A stretch of 64,000 bases of DNA from Sideroxyarcus emersonii (GCF_021654335.1 NZ_AP023423.1:2479001-2543000), one strand, 5' to 3'. Positions 18,296 through 28,756 are shown, numbered from the stretch's first letter. A program made the numbers and translations. The notes: generated by a model from the letters alone, not told the origin.

Positions 18296-18335
18296 TGGTT
18301 ACTTTTTCCTTGGCGAAGCAAGAAAAAGTGACTTG
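18296..18335. repeat. Long hairpin downstream of the fold-back element
   Basis: GTTACTTTTTCCTTG (about 18298-18312) is followed by a GCGAAG loop and CAAGAAAAAGTGAC (about 18319-18332), a 14-pair stem with a mismatch. It is T-rich on one side and A-rich on the other, so it could act as a bidirectional terminator for argJ and as the terminal part of the neighbouring repeat. Confidence 0.5.
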
Positions 18336-18408
18336 CTGCCGGGCACCCCCGACAATCTGTGTACCCAGCCGTCATGCTTCGACAAGCACAGCACGAACGG
18401 CAAGAAAA

Positions 18409-19626
18409 TTAACTGCGATAACTCGCGTTAATCTTCACATAATCGTACGAAAAATCGCACGTCCATAACGTGGCATTCACCTTGCCGCGGTTCAGCACCA
18501 CACGGATGGCAATGTCGCTCTGCTTCATCACGCGCTGGCCGTCTTCTTCCTGGTAACTCGGTGCGCGTCCGCCATTCTCGGCCACCAGCACATCATCCAG
18601 ATACAGCTTCAATTTCCCCACATCGAGATCGCCCACTCCTGCATATCCGATCGCAGCGAGAATGCGCCCGAGGTTGGGATCGGACGCAAAGAACGCGGTC
18701 TTCACCAGAGGCGAATGGGCGATGGCGTAGCCGATATTCTTGCACTCGGCCTCGTCCTTGCCGCCTTCCACCTTGATGGTGATGAACTTGGTCGCTCCCT
18801 CGCCGTCGCGCACGATGGCCTGCGCCAGCACCGTGGCAACTTCGCTGACTGCAGTCTGCATCGCGGCACGTTCCGATTCTGCGATCTGCACGCCGCTCCT
18901 GCCGGTGGCGATCAGCATCAATGCGTCGTTGGTCGAGGTATCGCCGTCGACAGTGATGCAATTGAACGAACGGTTGGCAGCCTCGCTCACCATCTGTTGC
19001 AGCAACGGCTGTGCGATGGCCGCATCGGTGGCGATATAGCCCAGCATGGTGGCCATGTTGGGATGGATCATGCCGGAGCCTTTGGAGATGCCGGTGACGG
19101 TGACGGTCTTGCCGCCGATCTGCACCTGCTTCGACACCGCCTTGGCGACGATGTCGGTGGTCATGATGGCATGAGCCGCATCGAACCAGTTGTCGGCCTT
19201 CAGGTTGGCGATGGCTTGCGGCATGCCGGCGACGATCTTGCCGACCGGCAGCGGCTCCATGATGACGCCGGTGGAATAGGGCAGCACCTGTTCTGACGCA
19301 CAGCCCAGCAGTTTTGCCAGTTCGGCGCAGGTCGTGCGGGCAGCCGCCATGCCCTGCTCGCCGGTGCCGGCGTTGGCATTGCCGGTGTTGACCAGCAGCG
19401 CGCGGATGCCCTTGCCCGCAGCAAGATGCGCTTTTGCCACCGTAACCGGAGCAGCGCAGAAACGGTTGGTGGTGAACACGCCGGCGACGGTCGCACCCTC
19501 GTCCAGCTTGATGACCAGCAGGTCTTTGCGGTCGGCACGTTTGATGTTCGCTTCGGCGACACCCAAAGAAACGCCCGCAACGGGCAACAGTCGTGCCGCG
19601 ACGGGCGCAGAGAGATTCACCGGCAT
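18409..19626 (-). CDS. argJ: Glutamate N-acetyltransferase / ornithine acetyltransferase
   Basis: ArgJ moves the acetyl group from N-acetylornithine to glutamate, recycling it in arginine synthesis; bifunctional members also use acetyl-CoA. The 405 residues show the autocleavage site MATML, where Thr193 becomes the N-terminal nucleophile of the beta chain. Also visible are [13 protein letters not shown] (oxyanion and substrate loop, about 80-92) and SDPNLGR. It lies twelve bases downstream of a cNMP-fold gene and secA in the same direction, an arrangement seen widely in betaproteobacteria except for the inserted gene. Mono- versus bifunctionality cannot be told from sequence alone. Confidence 0.95.
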   Translation of the reverse strand: MPVNLSAPVAARLLPVAGVSLGVAEANIKRADRKDLLVIKLDEGATVAGVFTTNRFCAAPVTVAKAHLAAGKGIRALLVNTGNANAGTGEQGMAAARTTCAELAKLLGCASEQVLPYSTGVIMEPLPVGKIVAGMPQAIANLKADNWFDAAHAIMTTDIVAKAVSKQVQIGGKTVTVTGISKGSGMIHPNMATMLGYIATDAAIAQPLLQQMVSEAANRSFNCITVDGDTSTNDALMLIATGRSGVQIAESERAAMQTAVSEVATVLAQAIVRDGEGATKFITIKVEGGKDEAECKNIGYAIAHSPLVKTAFFASDPNLGRILAAIGYAGVGDLDVGKLKLYLDDVLVAENGGRAPSYQEEDGQRVMKQSDIAIRVVLNRGKVNATLWTCDFSYDYVKINASYRS

Positions 19627-19638
19627 TGCAGGCTTCCT

Positions 19639-20136
19639 TTAGTAACGGCCGTGGGTTTGATGGATGTAGTTGCTCATCTCGACGGATTGCATGTTCATGC
19701 GGCGCACGATGCCATGCGTATGGCGCACGATGCCGCGCATCACGTAATACACGATGGCCGGCTGCGTGTTCAGCAACGACTCGAACTTGGAGCGCTCCAG
19801 CAACAACACCTTGCAATCGGTCTTGGCAACCACAATCGCACTGATCTGCGCAACGTTGCCGCCGACAAAAGTGATGATGCCTGCCAGGTCGCCCGGTTGG
19901 AGCAGGTGCAACGTGGCCTGCTCGCCGCCTACGTTGGCATTCGCCTCGACCTCACCGTTGGCGAGAATGATCAGGGCATTCTTCAGCCTGTCATCGCCGG
20001 GCTGCACCAGAACGTCGCCTGCCTTGTATTCCTTGATCTCGATGATGCGCGCCAGTGATTCGATCTCGGCGTCGCGCAGCTCCTCAGTGAGCGTGGAGTT
20101 ATGCAAGGTTTGTATGATCAGGTCTTCTTTTGTCAT
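19639..20136 (-). CDS. Cyclic-nucleotide-binding-fold protein without effector domain
   Basis: This 165-residue protein contains a cNMP-binding beta-barrel (about residues 25-130; YKAGDVLVQPGD and LIILANGEVEANANV are typical strands). The phosphate-binding cassette reads PGDLAGIITFVGGNVAQISAIV and lacks the Arg normally found before the Ser/Ala that contacts cyclic nucleotide phosphate. No DNA-binding helix-turn-helix follows; the C-terminal tail (MNMQSVEMSNYIHQTHGRY) is helical. It may be a non-canonical sensor or a scaffold. Start ATG 20136 is preceded by GGGGG; a TTG six bases upstream is possible. It sits between secA and argJ. Confidence 0.75.
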   Translation of the reverse strand: MTKEDLIIQTLHNSTLTEELRDAEIESLARIIEIKEYKAGDVLVQPGDDRLKNALIILANGEVEANANVGGEQATLHLLQPGDLAGIITFVGGNVAQISAIVVAKTDCKVLLLERSKFESLLNTQPAIVYYVMRGIVRHTHGIVRRMNMQSVEMSNYIHQTHGRY

Positions 20137-20161
20137 TCTCAATCCCCCAGAAGTTGTTGCA

Positions 20162-22876
20162 TCAATTCAATCTGCCATGGCACTGCTTGTATTTTTTGCC
20201 TGAGCCGCAAGGACAGGGATCGTTACGGCCGACCTTTTCGGCTCCACGCACGAACGGCTTGTGCTCCGCCTCCTGCCCGTCGGTCGATGCCAGCGCCTCT
20301 TCATAATCGGCGTGATGATACTGTACATTTTCGGGCGCGTGGGGCACTTCCGCCGCCGCCACATCCGCCTCGCTGCGGATCTGCACATTCATCAATGTCT
20401 GCGTCACATCGCGCTTGATCGCTTCCAGCATGGTGGCGAACAGCTCGAACGCTTCGCGCTTGTATTCCTGTTTGGGGTTCTTCTGTGCATAGCCGCGCAG
20501 ATGGATGCCCTGGCGCAAGTGGTCGAGTGCCGCCAGGTGTTCGCGCCAATGCTGATCCAGGCTCTGCAGCATGACGATGCGCTCGTAACCGTGCATCACC
20601 TCCGCACCGACCTGGTCGACCTTGGCCTGGTATTGCTGCCGCCCGGCTGCCGCCACGCGCTGTTGCAGCCCGTTCTCGTCGAGGGTCTTGTCTTCCTCCA
20701 GCCATTGCACCACGGGCAGGTGCAACTGGAATTCGGCGGCCAGCGCCTTCTCCAGGCCGGGCGCATCCCATTGCTCTTCCATGCTGCCGTGCGGAATATA
20801 TTCCGCAATGGTGTCGGACAGCACGCCTTCGCGCATTGCATCGATGGTTTCCGAGATATCCGTGCTCTCAAGCAATTCGGTGCGCTGCTGGTAGATCACC
20901 TTGCGCTGATCGTTGGCGACATCGTCGTATTCCAGGATCTGCTTGCGCATGTCGAAGTTGCGCGCTTCAACCTTGCGCTGCGCGTTCTCGATCGCGCGCG
21001 TCACCCAGGTGTGTTCGATCGCTTCGCCTTCAGGCAGCTTGAACCTGTTCATGATCGCCGCAACCCGGTCGGAAGCGAAGATGCGCAGCAGCGGATCTTC
21101 CAGCGACAGGTAGAAACGGCTGGAACCGGGATCGCCCTGGCGGCCGGAACGTCCGCGCAGCTGGTTGTCCACGCGCCTCGATTCGTGGCGTTCAGTGCCG
21201 ATGATATGCAGGCCGCCGCTGGCGATGACCTGCTCATGGACGGGCTGCCACTCGGCGCGCAGCTGGGCGATGCGTTGCTCTTTGGTGGCCCCATCCAGGC
21301 TCTCGTCCATGCGCACCAACTCGATGGGTTTCTCCACATTGCCGCCCAGCACGATGTCGGTACCGCGGCCGGCCATGTTGGTGGCGATGGTGATCATCTT
21401 CGGCCGCCCGGCTTGCGCCACGATTTCGGCTTCGCGCGCATGCTGCTTGGCATTCAGCACCTGGTGCGGCAACCTGGCCTTGTCCAGCAGGCCGGACAAC
21501 AGCTCCGAGGTCTCGATCGAGGTGGTGCCCACCAACACGGGCTGGCCGCGTTCGTAGCAGTCGCGCACATCGGCGATCACCGCCGCATATTTCTCCTTGG
21601 CGCTGAGATAGACCTTGTCCATCATGTCCTTGCGCACCGTCGGACGATGCGGCGGGACGATGACGGTTTCCAGGTTGTAGATGGACTGGAACTCGAATGC
21701 CTCCGTGTCTGCCGTGCCGGTCATGCCGGACAGCTTGTTGTACATGCGGAAATAGTTCTGGAAGGTGATCGAGGCCAGCGTCTGATTCTCCTTCTGGATC
21801 GCCACACCCTCCTTGGCCTCTACCGCCTGATGCAACCCGTCCGACCAGCGCCGCCCGGACATCAGTCGGCCGGTGAATTCGTCCACGATCACCACTTCGC
21901 CATTTTGCACCACATAGTGCTGGTCGCGCAGGAACAGGTTATGTGCGCGCAATGCGGCGTACAGGTGGTGGATCAGCGTGATGTTGGCCGGGTCGTACAG
22001 GCTGCCGCCGATCGGCAACATGCCGGCTTGCGCCAGCAGGCGCTCGGCGTTCTCGTGCCCCGATTCGCTCAGCAGGATCTGGTGGTTCTTCTCATCGACA
22101 TAATAATCGCCCGGCGCATTCTCATCCGCCTGCCGCGTCAGCTTGGGCGCCAGCTTGTCCATCGCCAGATAGACATCGAGGTTGTCTTCCGCCTGCCCGG
22201 AGATGATCAGCGGTGTACGCGCTTCGTCGATCAGGATGGAGTCCACTTCGTCGACGATGGCGAAGTTCAGGCCGCGCTGGAAGCGCTCTTCGGCGCTCGC
22301 CGCCATGTTGTCGCGCAGGTAGTCGAAACCGAATTCATTGTTGGTTCCGTAGGTGATGTCCGCGCCGTAGGCAGCCTGCTTGTCCGCATGCTCCATGCTG
22401 GTGAGGATGACGCCGACGGAAAGACCGAGGAATCGGTATAGCTTGCCCATCCATTCGGCATCGCGGGCAGCCAGGTAATCGTTCACCGTCACCACGTGCA
22501 CCCCCTTGCCGGAGAGGGCATTCAGGTAGGCAGGCAGGGTCGCCATCAGGGTTTTGCCTTCGCCGGTGCGCATCTCCGCGATCTTGCCGTAATGCAGCAC
22601 CATGCCCCCGATCAGCTGCACATCGAAGTGGCGCATCTGCAGGGCACGCTTGCCGCCTTCGCGCACGACGGCGAACGCCTCCGGCAGGATCGCGTCCAGC
22701 GACTCTCCCTGTTGCACCCGTTGCTGGAACTCTGCCGTCTTGCCGCGCAGATCGTCATCCGAAAGCGCGGCTATGCCCGCTTCCAATGCATTGATGCGCG
22801 CGACGGTCTGGCGGTACTGTTTGAGCAGGCGGTCGTTACGGCTGCCGAATACGGACTTCAATAATTTTGAGATCAT
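20162..22876 (-). CDS. secA: Protein translocase ATPase SecA
   Basis: SecA is the motor that pushes unfolded preproteins through SecYEG. The 904 residues have Walker A MRTGEGKT (102-109), the DEAD-type VDEVDS, the peptide cross-linking domain, and a C-terminal zinc motif [14 protein letters not shown] (Cys888, Cys890, Cys899, His900) that binds SecB and lipids. It is followed by the cNMP-fold gene and argJ. A terminator after the preceding M23 gene means secA has its own promoter within about 30-70 bases upstream of 22876. Complete and normal. Confidence 0.98.
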   Translation of the reverse strand: MISKLLKSVFGSRNDRLLKQYRQTVARINALEAGIAALSDDDLRGKTAEFQQRVQQGESLDAILPEAFAVVREGGKRALQMRHFDVQLIGGMVLHYGKIAEMRTGEGKTLMATLPAYLNALSGKGVHVVTVNDYLAARDAEWMGKLYRFLGLSVGVILTSMEHADKQAAYGADITYGTNNEFGFDYLRDNMAASAEERFQRGLNFAIVDEVDSILIDEARTPLIISGQAEDNLDVYLAMDKLAPKLTRQADENAPGDYYVDEKNHQILLSESGHENAERLLAQAGMLPIGGSLYDPANITLIHHLYAALRAHNLFLRDQHYVVQNGEVVIVDEFTGRLMSGRRWSDGLHQAVEAKEGVAIQKENQTLASITFQNYFRMYNKLSGMTGTADTEAFEFQSIYNLETVIVPPHRPTVRKDMMDKVYLSAKEKYAAVIADVRDCYERGQPVLVGTTSIETSELLSGLLDKARLPHQVLNAKQHAREAEIVAQAGRPKMITIATNMAGRGTDIVLGGNVEKPIELVRMDESLDGATKEQRIAQLRAEWQPVHEQVIASGGLHIIGTERHESRRVDNQLRGRSGRQGDPGSSRFYLSLEDPLLRIFASDRVAAIMNRFKLPEGEAIEHTWVTRAIENAQRKVEARNFDMRKQILEYDDVANDQRKVIYQQRTELLESTDISETIDAMREGVLSDTIAEYIPHGSMEEQWDAPGLEKALAAEFQLHLPVVQWLEEDKTLDENGLQQRVAAAGRQQYQAKVDQVGAEVMHGYERIVMLQSLDQHWREHLAALDHLRQGIHLRGYAQKNPKQEYKREAFELFATMLEAIKRDVTQTLMNVQIRSEADVAAAEVPHAPENVQYHHADYEEALASTDGQEAEHKPFVRGAEKVGRNDPCPCGSGKKYKQCHGRLN

Positions 22877-22906
22877 GCTGTATTTTCTTCTGTGCTGCCA
22901 TCAACA

Positions 22907-22939
22907 AATAAAAAAGGGTGAGGCACACACCTCACCCTT
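22907..22939 (-). terminator. Intrinsic terminator after the M23 peptidase gene
   Basis: A perfect ten-pair stem AAGGGTGAGG (22914-22923) / CCTCACCCTT (22930-22939) with a CACACA loop is followed on the minus strand by TTTTTTATTT. It lies between the M23 gene and secA. Confidence 0.9.
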
Positions 22940-22956
22940 CTGCAAAATCTGTAAGG

Positions 22957-23880
22957 TCAGCTTCTGGCTTTTTCCAGAAAGCGAACCGGATTCTGGGCGA
23001 TGCCTTTGTATCTCACTTCAAAATGCAGATGCGGCCCTGTGGATCTGCCCGTACTGCCAGACAGGGCGATCTCTTGCCCGCGCCGCACCATCTGCCCGAC
23101 CTTGACCAGCAGCCTTGATGCATGCGCATAACGCGTCACGACATCGTTGCCATGGTCGATCTCGACCATATTACCATACTGCGGGTGCGTATCCGCATAC
23201 ACCACCACCCCGCCAGCCGAGGCATGGATCACCGTGCCTTCCGGAACCATGTAGTCCACACCTTCGTGCATGGCATTCTTGCCGGTGAACGGATCGATGC
23301 GCCAGCCGAAGTTGGAGGAATACCAGGCCTCGTTGATCGGTGCGACGGAAGGCAGCAGCTTCTTGCTCAGCTTGTCCTGCATCAACAGGGTCTCCAGCGC
23401 CACCAGCTTGTCGCTGCGGTCGCTCAGCAAGGCGTTCAATTCAACCAGTTGCTGATCCATGCTGGACAGGGAAACCTGCTGCTGCAGGGCGGCCGGCAGG
23501 TACGGTCCACCTTGCGCAGGCGATTTGTCGAACGAGAACTCTTCCGGCTTCATGCCCGTCAGCTTGGCCAGGCGCGCGCCCAGTCCGTTCAGCCGCATCA
23601 CCTGTGCCTGCATCTGCCCAAGGCGCATGGCCAGGGTATCCAGGCTCTTGTGCATGAAAGCTTCCTGTTTTTGCAGCTCGTCTTCTTGCGCACTGGCCAG
23701 CCAGTTGCGCAATTCGTTCCCCATCAGGTTCGGCTGGAACCGCACAATGGCATATTGTGCTGCCAGCACTGCCGCAACGAACAGGGCCGCAGCCAGCACG
23801 GTCAGCACGGCCAGATGCGTCCCGGTCAGCGTAATGCTGCGGGCTTTTGCAAACCGATTGGAAACTAGAATAATATTCAC
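22957..23880 (-). CDS. M23-family metallopeptidase, membrane-anchored
   Basis: This 307-residue protein starts with GTG at 23880. A hydrophobic segment (about residues 24-45) anchors it in the inner membrane; a coiled-coil/linker region (about 55-170) precedes the M23 LytM-type endopeptidase domain (about 190-303). The zinc motifs are HEGVDYM (H-x-x-x-D) and HLHFEV. Members of this family (NlpD- or MepM-like) cut peptidoglycan cross-links or activate amidases during septation. In betaproteobacteria it is found between lpxC/ftsZ and secA, matching a role in cell-wall remodelling at division. Confidence 0.88.
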   Translation of the reverse strand: MNIILVSNRFAKARSITLTGTHLAVLTVLAAALFVAAVLAAQYAIVRFQPNLMGNELRNWLASAQEDELQKQEAFMHKSLDTLAMRLGQMQAQVMRLNGLGARLAKLTGMKPEEFSFDKSPAQGGPYLPAALQQQVSLSSMDQQLVELNALLSDRSDKLVALETLLMQDKLSKKLLPSVAPINEAWYSSNFGWRIDPFTGKNAMHEGVDYMVPEGTVIHASAGGVVVYADTHPQYGNMVEIDHGNDVVTRYAHASRLLVKVGQMVRRGQEIALSGSTGRSTGPHLHFEVRYKGIAQNPVRFLEKARS

Positions 23881-23918
23881 GTATTCCCCTTTATGATCCG
23901 TGTCCAGTGGAGCCTACC

Positions 23919-24338
23919 GTGCCGCACCGTTTGAACGCCTTCCTCGGCTCCAGCCCGGAATTGCGGCAACTTTCGAGCACAGCCAGACAGCTCATGGCGC
24001 TGCAGCGAATGTATGCATCGATTGCACCGCCCTCCCTGCAGCATAACAGCCGCATATTACAGCTCCGCCATCAGCTCCTGTCGATCAGCGCCGACAACGG
24101 CGCGGTGGCAGCGAAGTTGCGGCAAATGGCGCCGGAACTTATTTCCCTTTTTCAAGCAAGGGGATGCGAGGTTACTGGAATTCAAATTCGGGTGCAAGTC
24201 ACGGCCGCGCCGCGCGCCGCGCCGCCGAAAGCGCGCAAACTGGGCAGAACGGCGCAGGAAGCGCTGGACAGGCTGAATGCAACCCTCGCCGACTCCCCTC
24301 TGAAGACCGCCTTGAAACGCCTTTCAAAACGGACGTGA
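23919..24338 (+). CDS. DUF721 / DciA-like protein
   Basis: This 139-residue protein fits DUF721, the family of DciA, which loads replicative helicase DnaB in bacteria lacking DnaC. The N-terminal part (about residues 1-95) has the L-x-x-L-x-x-x-A-x-x-L pattern around SSTARQLMALQRMY and the strand RILQLRHQLLSISADN; the C-terminal tail is basic and proline-rich (about 95-139). I chose GTG at 23919, seven bases after GGAG; a GTG at 23907 is also open. It is the only plus-strand gene between yacG and 47125 and is divergent from the M23 gene. Confidence 0.75.
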   Translation: MPHRLNAFLGSSPELRQLSSTARQLMALQRMYASIAPPSLQHNSRILQLRHQLLSISADNGAVAAKLRQMAPELISLFQARGCEVTGIQIRVQVTAAPRAAPPKARKLGRTAQEALDRLNATLADSPLKTALKRLSKRT

Positions 24339-24376
24339 TTTGTCAATAAACAACAAGTTACATAAAAATCGCCGCC

Positions 24377-24574
24377 TCAGACCAGCACCCGCCAGGCAAC
24401 CAGCCCATATCGCTCCAGCAGGTAAAGTGCACCGAATACCAACAGCACATAAACCATAAAACGCACCACTTGCCAGACGAGGCGCGGGTAGCGCCGATCA
24501 CCGGTAACCAGGTACAGGGCCGCAGACGAAACGATCAGCAATATGGACAGCAGCAATGCGAGGCGGATCAGCAT
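24377..24574 (-). CDS. Small two-helix membrane protein
   Basis: This 65-residue protein starts MLIRLALLLS. It has two hydrophobic segments (about residues 3-24 and 41-58) separated by a basic linker TGDRRYPRLVWQ, predicting a hairpin in the inner membrane with a cytoplasmic loop. I do not recognise a named family. It lies 13 bases after the lpxC stop in the same direction, so it is likely the last gene of the ftsZ-lpxC transcription unit. An upstream in-frame extension overlaps lpxC and is unlikely. Confidence 0.7.
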   Translation of the reverse strand: MLIRLALLLSILLIVSSAALYLVTGDRRYPRLVWQVVRFMVYVLLVFGALYLLERYGLVAWRVLV

Positions 24575-24587
24575 CGCTGGCGAAGGT

Positions 24588-25499
24588 TCAAGCCGGTTGT
24601 AGTTGCAACCGCAGGAAATCCGGGGCCTCTTCCGGCTTTTCAAACGTGGTGAACTCCCACGCCGTCTCGTCGGCGAGCAATGCCCGGCATAACGCATTGT
24701 TCAAGGCATGGCCGGATTTATAGCCAGAAAATGCGCCTATCAACGGGTGGCCCAGCAGGTACAGGTCGCCGATGGCATCCAGCACCTTGTGTTTGACGAA
24801 TTCGTCCTCGAAACGCAGCCCGTCCGGATTAATGACGCGATATTCGTCCATCACGATGGCGTTATCCAGGCTGCCGCCCAGCGCCAACCCCTGCGAACGC
24901 ATGTACTCCACTTCCTGCATGAAACCGAAAGTGCGGGCACGGCTCACTTCCTTTATATAGGAATGTTCGCCCAGATCGACCGTCACGTTCTGTTTGGTGT
25001 TGGCAAACACAGGATGGGCAAAATTGATGGTGAAATTCAGCTTATAACCGTTGAATGGCTCAAAACGCACCCATTTGTCGCCATCTTTCACCTCTATGAC
25101 CTTCTTGATGCGGATGAATTTCTTGGCTGCCGCCTGTTCGGCGATGCCCGCCGATTGCAACAGAAAGATGAAGGTTCCGGCACTGCCGTCCATAATGGGC
25201 AGTTCCGAACTGGTCAGCTCGACGATGGCATTGTCGATGCCCAAGCCGGCAAACGCCGACATCAGATGTTCGACCGTCGCCACGCGTGCGCCATGCGCCT
25301 CAAGGCAAGTGGAGAGGCGCGTGTCATGCACCGCATGCGCTTCGGCGCGGATATCCCCAGAGCCAGGCAGGTCGACGCGACGGAACACGATGCCGCTATC
25401 GATGGCGGCCGGGCGCAAGGTCAGATAGACCTTTTCGCCGGTGTGCAGACCGACACCCGTCGCCTGCACCGTCGTTTTCAGTGTGCGTTGCTTGACCAT
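24588..25499 (-). CDS. lpxC: UDP-3-O-acyl-N-acetylglucosamine deacetylase
   Basis: LpxC is the zinc deacetylase committing UDP-3-O-acyl-GlcNAc to lipid A synthesis, so the organism is a Gram-negative with LPS. The 303 residues include the zinc-binding His78 ([11 protein letters not shown]. coli His79), [18 protein letters not shown] with the second histidine, aspartate and catalytic histidine region, and N-terminal [19 protein letters not shown]. It follows ftsZ with a 74-bp gap that has a weak hairpin (25539-25553). Complete. Confidence 0.97.
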   Translation of the reverse strand: MVKQRTLKTTVQATGVGLHTGEKVYLTLRPAAIDSGIVFRRVDLPGSGDIRAEAHAVHDTRLSTCLEAHGARVATVEHLMSAFAGLGIDNAIVELTSSELPIMDGSAGTFIFLLQSAGIAEQAAAKKFIRIKKVIEVKDGDKWVRFEPFNGYKLNFTINFAHPVFANTKQNVTVDLGEHSYIKEVSRARTFGFMQEVEYMRSQGLALGGSLDNAIVMDEYRVINPDGLRFEDEFVKHKVLDAIGDLYLLGHPLIGAFSGYKSGHALNNALCRALLADETAWEFTTFEKPEEAPDFLRLQLQPA

Positions 25500-25573
25500 T
25501 TGACCTGACCTGACAAAACAGGAGCGAAGTTTAACACAGACGGGAGACCCGTCCGCCGCCGCTTCGCCCCGGT

Positions 25574-26731
25574 TCAGTCGGCCTGCTTGCGCAGGAACGA
25601 AGGGATATCCAGCGGATCGACGCCCGACTGCTTCATCGCTTCCACCGCTTCGCGATGACGCCCGGTACGGATCACTGCCGGCATGTCCAGTTCGTTGTAG
25701 TTCACCATCGGTACATCGTGCGTCCCGGTGCGCTGTTGCTTCTCGTAGGCCAGTACCGGCTTCGGCTGCTTGCGCGCCAGCGGTGCGCCCAGTCCGGTAG
25801 CCACAATGGTCACGCGCATCTCGTCGCCCATCGACTCGTCGAACACCGAACCGACGATCACGGTGGCTTCCTGTGCCGCAAACTGGAAGCAGTTCATCAC
25901 CTCATGCAGCTCCTCCAGGGTCAGGCTGCTGCTGGAAGTGATGTTGACCAGCACGCCACGCGCACCGGACAGGTCGACATCCTCCAGCAGCGGGCTGGCG
26001 ATAGCCTGTTCGGCGGCACGCTGTGCACGGCCCTCGCCGGATGCGGAAGCGGCGCCCATCATCGCCATGCCGTTCTCCGACATCAGCGTGCACACATCGG
26101 CGAAGTCCACGTTCACCATGCCAGGCACATTGATCACTTCGGCAATCCCTGCCACCGCCCCTTGCAGTACGCCATTGGCCGCCTTGAAAGCTTCCGGCAA
26201 TGTGGTTTTGCCGCCCAGCACTTCCATCAGCTTGGCATTCGGCACGATGATCAGCGAATCGACATAGGAAGCCAGTTCCTCGATGCCGCTTTGCGCCAGC
26301 GTCATGCGCTTGCCTTCGAACACGAATGGCTTGGTCACCACGGCCACGGTGAGGATGCCCATCTCCTTGGCCACTTGCGCCACGATCGGAGCTGCACCGG
26401 TGCCGGTGCCGCCGCCCATGCCGGCCGTGATGAACACCATGTTTGCACCGTTGATGATCTCGGAGATGCGCTCGCGGTCCTCGATCGCCGCAGCCTGCCC
26501 GATCTCCGGCTTGGCGCCTGCGCCCAGCCCCTTGGTCAGGTTCGCGCCGATCTGCAGTTGCACGCGCGCCTTGCTGCGGCGCAATGCCTGGGCATCGGTA
26601 TTGATGGCGATGAATTCGACGCCCTGGACTCCCTGATCGATCATGTGATCGACGGCGTTACCGCCGCAACCACCCACTCCCACCACCTTGATCACTGCGC
26701 CTTGCGGCTGAGCATCCATTAGTTCAAACAT
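25574..26731 (-). CDS. ftsZ: Cell division GTPase FtsZ
   Basis: FtsZ forms the division ring. The 385 residues carry the tubulin signature GGGTGTG (106-112) and N-terminal [15 protein letters not shown]. The flexible linker ends in the conserved C-terminal peptide [10 protein letters not shown] (374-383) that binds FtsA and ZapD. The ATG at 26731 follows AGGAGA. It comes after ftsA with a 48-bp gap and closes the classical dcw order before lpxC. Confidence 0.98.
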   Translation of the reverse strand: MFELMDAQPQGAVIKVVGVGGCGGNAVDHMIDQGVQGVEFIAINTDAQALRRSKARVQLQIGANLTKGLGAGAKPEIGQAAAIEDRERISEIINGANMVFITAGMGGGTGTGAAPIVAQVAKEMGILTVAVVTKPFVFEGKRMTLAQSGIEELASYVDSLIIVPNAKLMEVLGGKTTLPEAFKAANGVLQGAVAGIAEVINVPGMVNVDFADVCTLMSENGMAMMGAASASGEGRAQRAAEQAIASPLLEDVDLSGARGVLVNITSSSSLTLEELHEVMNCFQFAAQEATVIVGSVFDESMGDEMRVTIVATGLGAPLARKQPKPVLAYEKQQRTGTHDVPMVNYNELDMPAVIRTGRHREAVEAMKQSGVDPLDIPSFLRKQAD

Positions 26732-26779
26732 GTTTGTTCTCCTTTTCTAAATTGCAAAACCGACCCTGAAACGACATCA

Positions 26780-28015
26780 CTAAAAATTACGCTGGAACCA
26801 CGTCTTCATGCTGGCCAACACATCCCCGAAAGAACCCGAATTCACACGCGCCACCTCATCACGCTTGTGCTGCTCCAGGCCGTACAACAGCAAACCGACG
26901 CCTGTCGCATAGCGCGGCGTCTTCACCACATCCGACAATCCCCCGATGCTGCGCGGCACGCCCATGCGCACCGGCATATGGAATATCTCCTCGCCCAGCT
27001 CGACCATGCCCTGCATGGCGCTGCTGCCGCCGGTAATCACCACCCCGGATGAGAGCAGATCCTCGAAACCGCTGCGGCGCAGCTCCTGCTGTACCAGCGA
27101 ATACAACTCCTCCACGCGCGGCTCGATCACTTCCGCCAGCGTTTGGCGCGACAACATGCGTGCGCCGCGCTCGCCCACACCGGGCACTTCGATCGGCGCA
27201 TCGTTGGCCAGCTGGCGCAAGGCGCAGCCGTATTTGATCTTGATATCCTCGGCATCCTTGGTCGGCGTACGCAAGGCCATCGCGATATCGTTGGTGATCT
27301 GGTCGCCGGCAATGGGAATCACCGCCGTGTGGCGGATCGCCCCGTTTGTGAAGATCGCCACATCGGTGGTGCCGCCCCCGATGTCCACCAGGCACACCCC
27401 CAGCTCCCTTTCGTCGTCCGCCAGCACCGCCTTGCTCGACGCCAGCGGCTGCAGGATCATCTCGTTCACCTCCAGCCCGCAACGGTGGATGCACTTCAGG
27501 ATGTTCTGCACCGCCGCCACCGCCCCCGTGACGATGTGCACCTCGACTTCGAGCCGCATGCCGCTCATGCCCAGCGGTTTCTTGATGCCTTCCTGACCAT
27601 CGATACTGAACTCCTGCTCCAGGATGTGCAGGATCTGCTGGTCGCCCGGCAGGCTGATCGAGCTCGCCGTCTCCACCGCGCGCACGATGTCGGTGTGCGC
27701 CACTTCCTTGTCCTTGATCTTGATCATGCCGTTGGCGTTGGAGCTGCGGATGTGGCTGCCCGCGATGCCGGTGTAGACCTCGCGTATCTTGCAGTCGGCC
27801 ATCAGCTCAGCCTCCTCCAGCGCGCGCTGGATGGCGCCCACGGTGGCGTCGATGTTCACCACCATGCCCTTCTTCATGCCGGAGGATTCGTGCATGCCCG
27901 CACCGATCACCTCCAGCGTGCCCTCCGGCCTGATCTCGGCGACGATGCACGCAATCTTCGACGTACCGATGTCCAGCGCCACGACCAGATTCTTGTTTTC
28001 CCTGTTCTTGCTCAT
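26780..28015 (-). CDS. ftsA: Cell division protein FtsA
   Basis: FtsA is an actin-like ATPase that tethers FtsZ to the membrane. The 411 residues begin NLVVALDIGTSKIACIVAE (phosphate-1 motif) and include the DIGGGTTD phosphate-2 motif and a C-terminal amphipathic helix ending MKTWFQRNF, the membrane anchor. It is separated from ftsQ by 21 bases and from ftsZ by 48. Confidence 0.97.
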   Translation of the reverse strand: MSKNRENKNLVVALDIGTSKIACIVAEIRPEGTLEVIGAGMHESSGMKKGMVVNIDATVGAIQRALEEAELMADCKIREVYTGIAGSHIRSSNANGMIKIKDKEVAHTDIVRAVETASSISLPGDQQILHILEQEFSIDGQEGIKKPLGMSGMRLEVEVHIVTGAVAAVQNILKCIHRCGLEVNEMILQPLASSKAVLADDERELGVCLVDIGGGTTDVAIFTNGAIRHTAVIPIAGDQITNDIAMALRTPTKDAEDIKIKYGCALRQLANDAPIEVPGVGERGARMLSRQTLAEVIEPRVEELYSLVQQELRRSGFEDLLSSGVVITGGSSAMQGMVELGEEIFHMPVRMGVPRSIGGLSDVVKTPRYATGVGLLLYGLEQHKRDEVARVNSGSFGDVLASMKTWFQRNF

Positions 28016-28036
28016 CGTTATCCCCTTGCTACACCC

Positions 28037-28741
28037 TCAAACAATCCCACCCGGCAGGTAAGCCGCAAACCCGTTGCGGTAACGCAGATCCACATGCTTC
28101 ACCGGCCGCGCCAGCGTGGTAAGGCTGTATGGATAGACCTTCACGAAACGCGCCAGCCGCTGCTGCATCTCTTCCCGCCCCAGTTCCAGCACCAGACCGC
28201 TGTCCAGCCTGACCTGCCAAGCGAACCGCGGTGACAGGCTGATCTGCACGATCTGCTGCTTCATCGGCTGCAGCGTCGCGCTCAGCTCGCCGTACATTTG
28301 CGTCACCTGCGCCGAGGTATCGGGCTGTCCGATGAAATCGGGCAACGCCTGCTCCGACACCCCGGCGAACACCTCGCCATGAGTATTCACCAGCTCCTTG
28401 CCGTTCCAGTGCGCCAGCGCGACCTGCTCTTCCACCTCCACTTGCAGGCTCCACGGGAATTTGCGCCGCACGCTCACCTTGCGCACCCAGGGCAGCTTCT
28501 CGAAATCCTGCCGCGTCTGCTCCAGGTCGACAGTGAAAAAATTCCCGCTCACCTGCTCGTGCACCACTTTCTCCAGCAGCTCGACCGGGACGCGCTGCGG
28601 CGCCTGTGCCAGTTCCACCGTGCGCAGCGGAAACACCGGCAGGCGCAACACATAGCGCGCTGTCCCATACAGCACCAGCAGCAGGCTGAGGCCGAACAAG
28701 GCGTTGGCGATGTTGCGCAGCAGGGGTACGTTATCCCACAT
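28037..28741 (-). CDS. ftsQ: Cell division protein FtsQ
   Basis: FtsQ is a bitopic septal protein that recruits FtsB and FtsL. The 234 residues start MWDNVPLLRN, with one membrane helix (about 14-34), a POTRA domain (about 40-112; VSGNFFTVDLEQTRQDFEKL, PWVRKVSVRR) and a beta domain. I chose ATG at 28741 because family members commonly begin MWDN; GTG codons at 28750 and 28753 are in frame and lie nearer to GGAGAGG. That Shine-Dalgarno element is within a short hairpin (28757-28775). Confidence 0.93.
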   Translation of the reverse strand: MWDNVPLLRNIANALFGLSLLLVLYGTARYVLRLPVFPLRTVELAQAPQRVPVELLEKVVHEQVSGNFFTVDLEQTRQDFEKLPWVRKVSVRRKFPWSLQVEVEEQVALAHWNGKELVNTHGEVFAGVSEQALPDFIGQPDTSAQVTQMYGELSATLQPMKQQIVQISLSPRFAWQVRLDSGLVLELGREEMQQRLARFVKVYPYSLTTLARPVKHVDLRYRNGFAAYLPGGIV

Positions 28742-28756
28742 AGCCCACACCACAAT

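Larger units (their letters stand above)
18106..18408. other. Intergenic gap with structured element
   Basis: No protein-coding gene is convincing in this 303-bp gap between argJ and the DUF815 gene. It is occupied by a fold-back element (18133-18285) and a second hairpin (18296-18335), described as separate entries. A short plus-strand frame across it is a by-product of the repeat. Confidence 0.6.

Noticed and set aside
20261..22441. Very long plus-strand frame opposite secA
   Set aside because: It is antisense to an intact secA and its translation shows no conserved domain.
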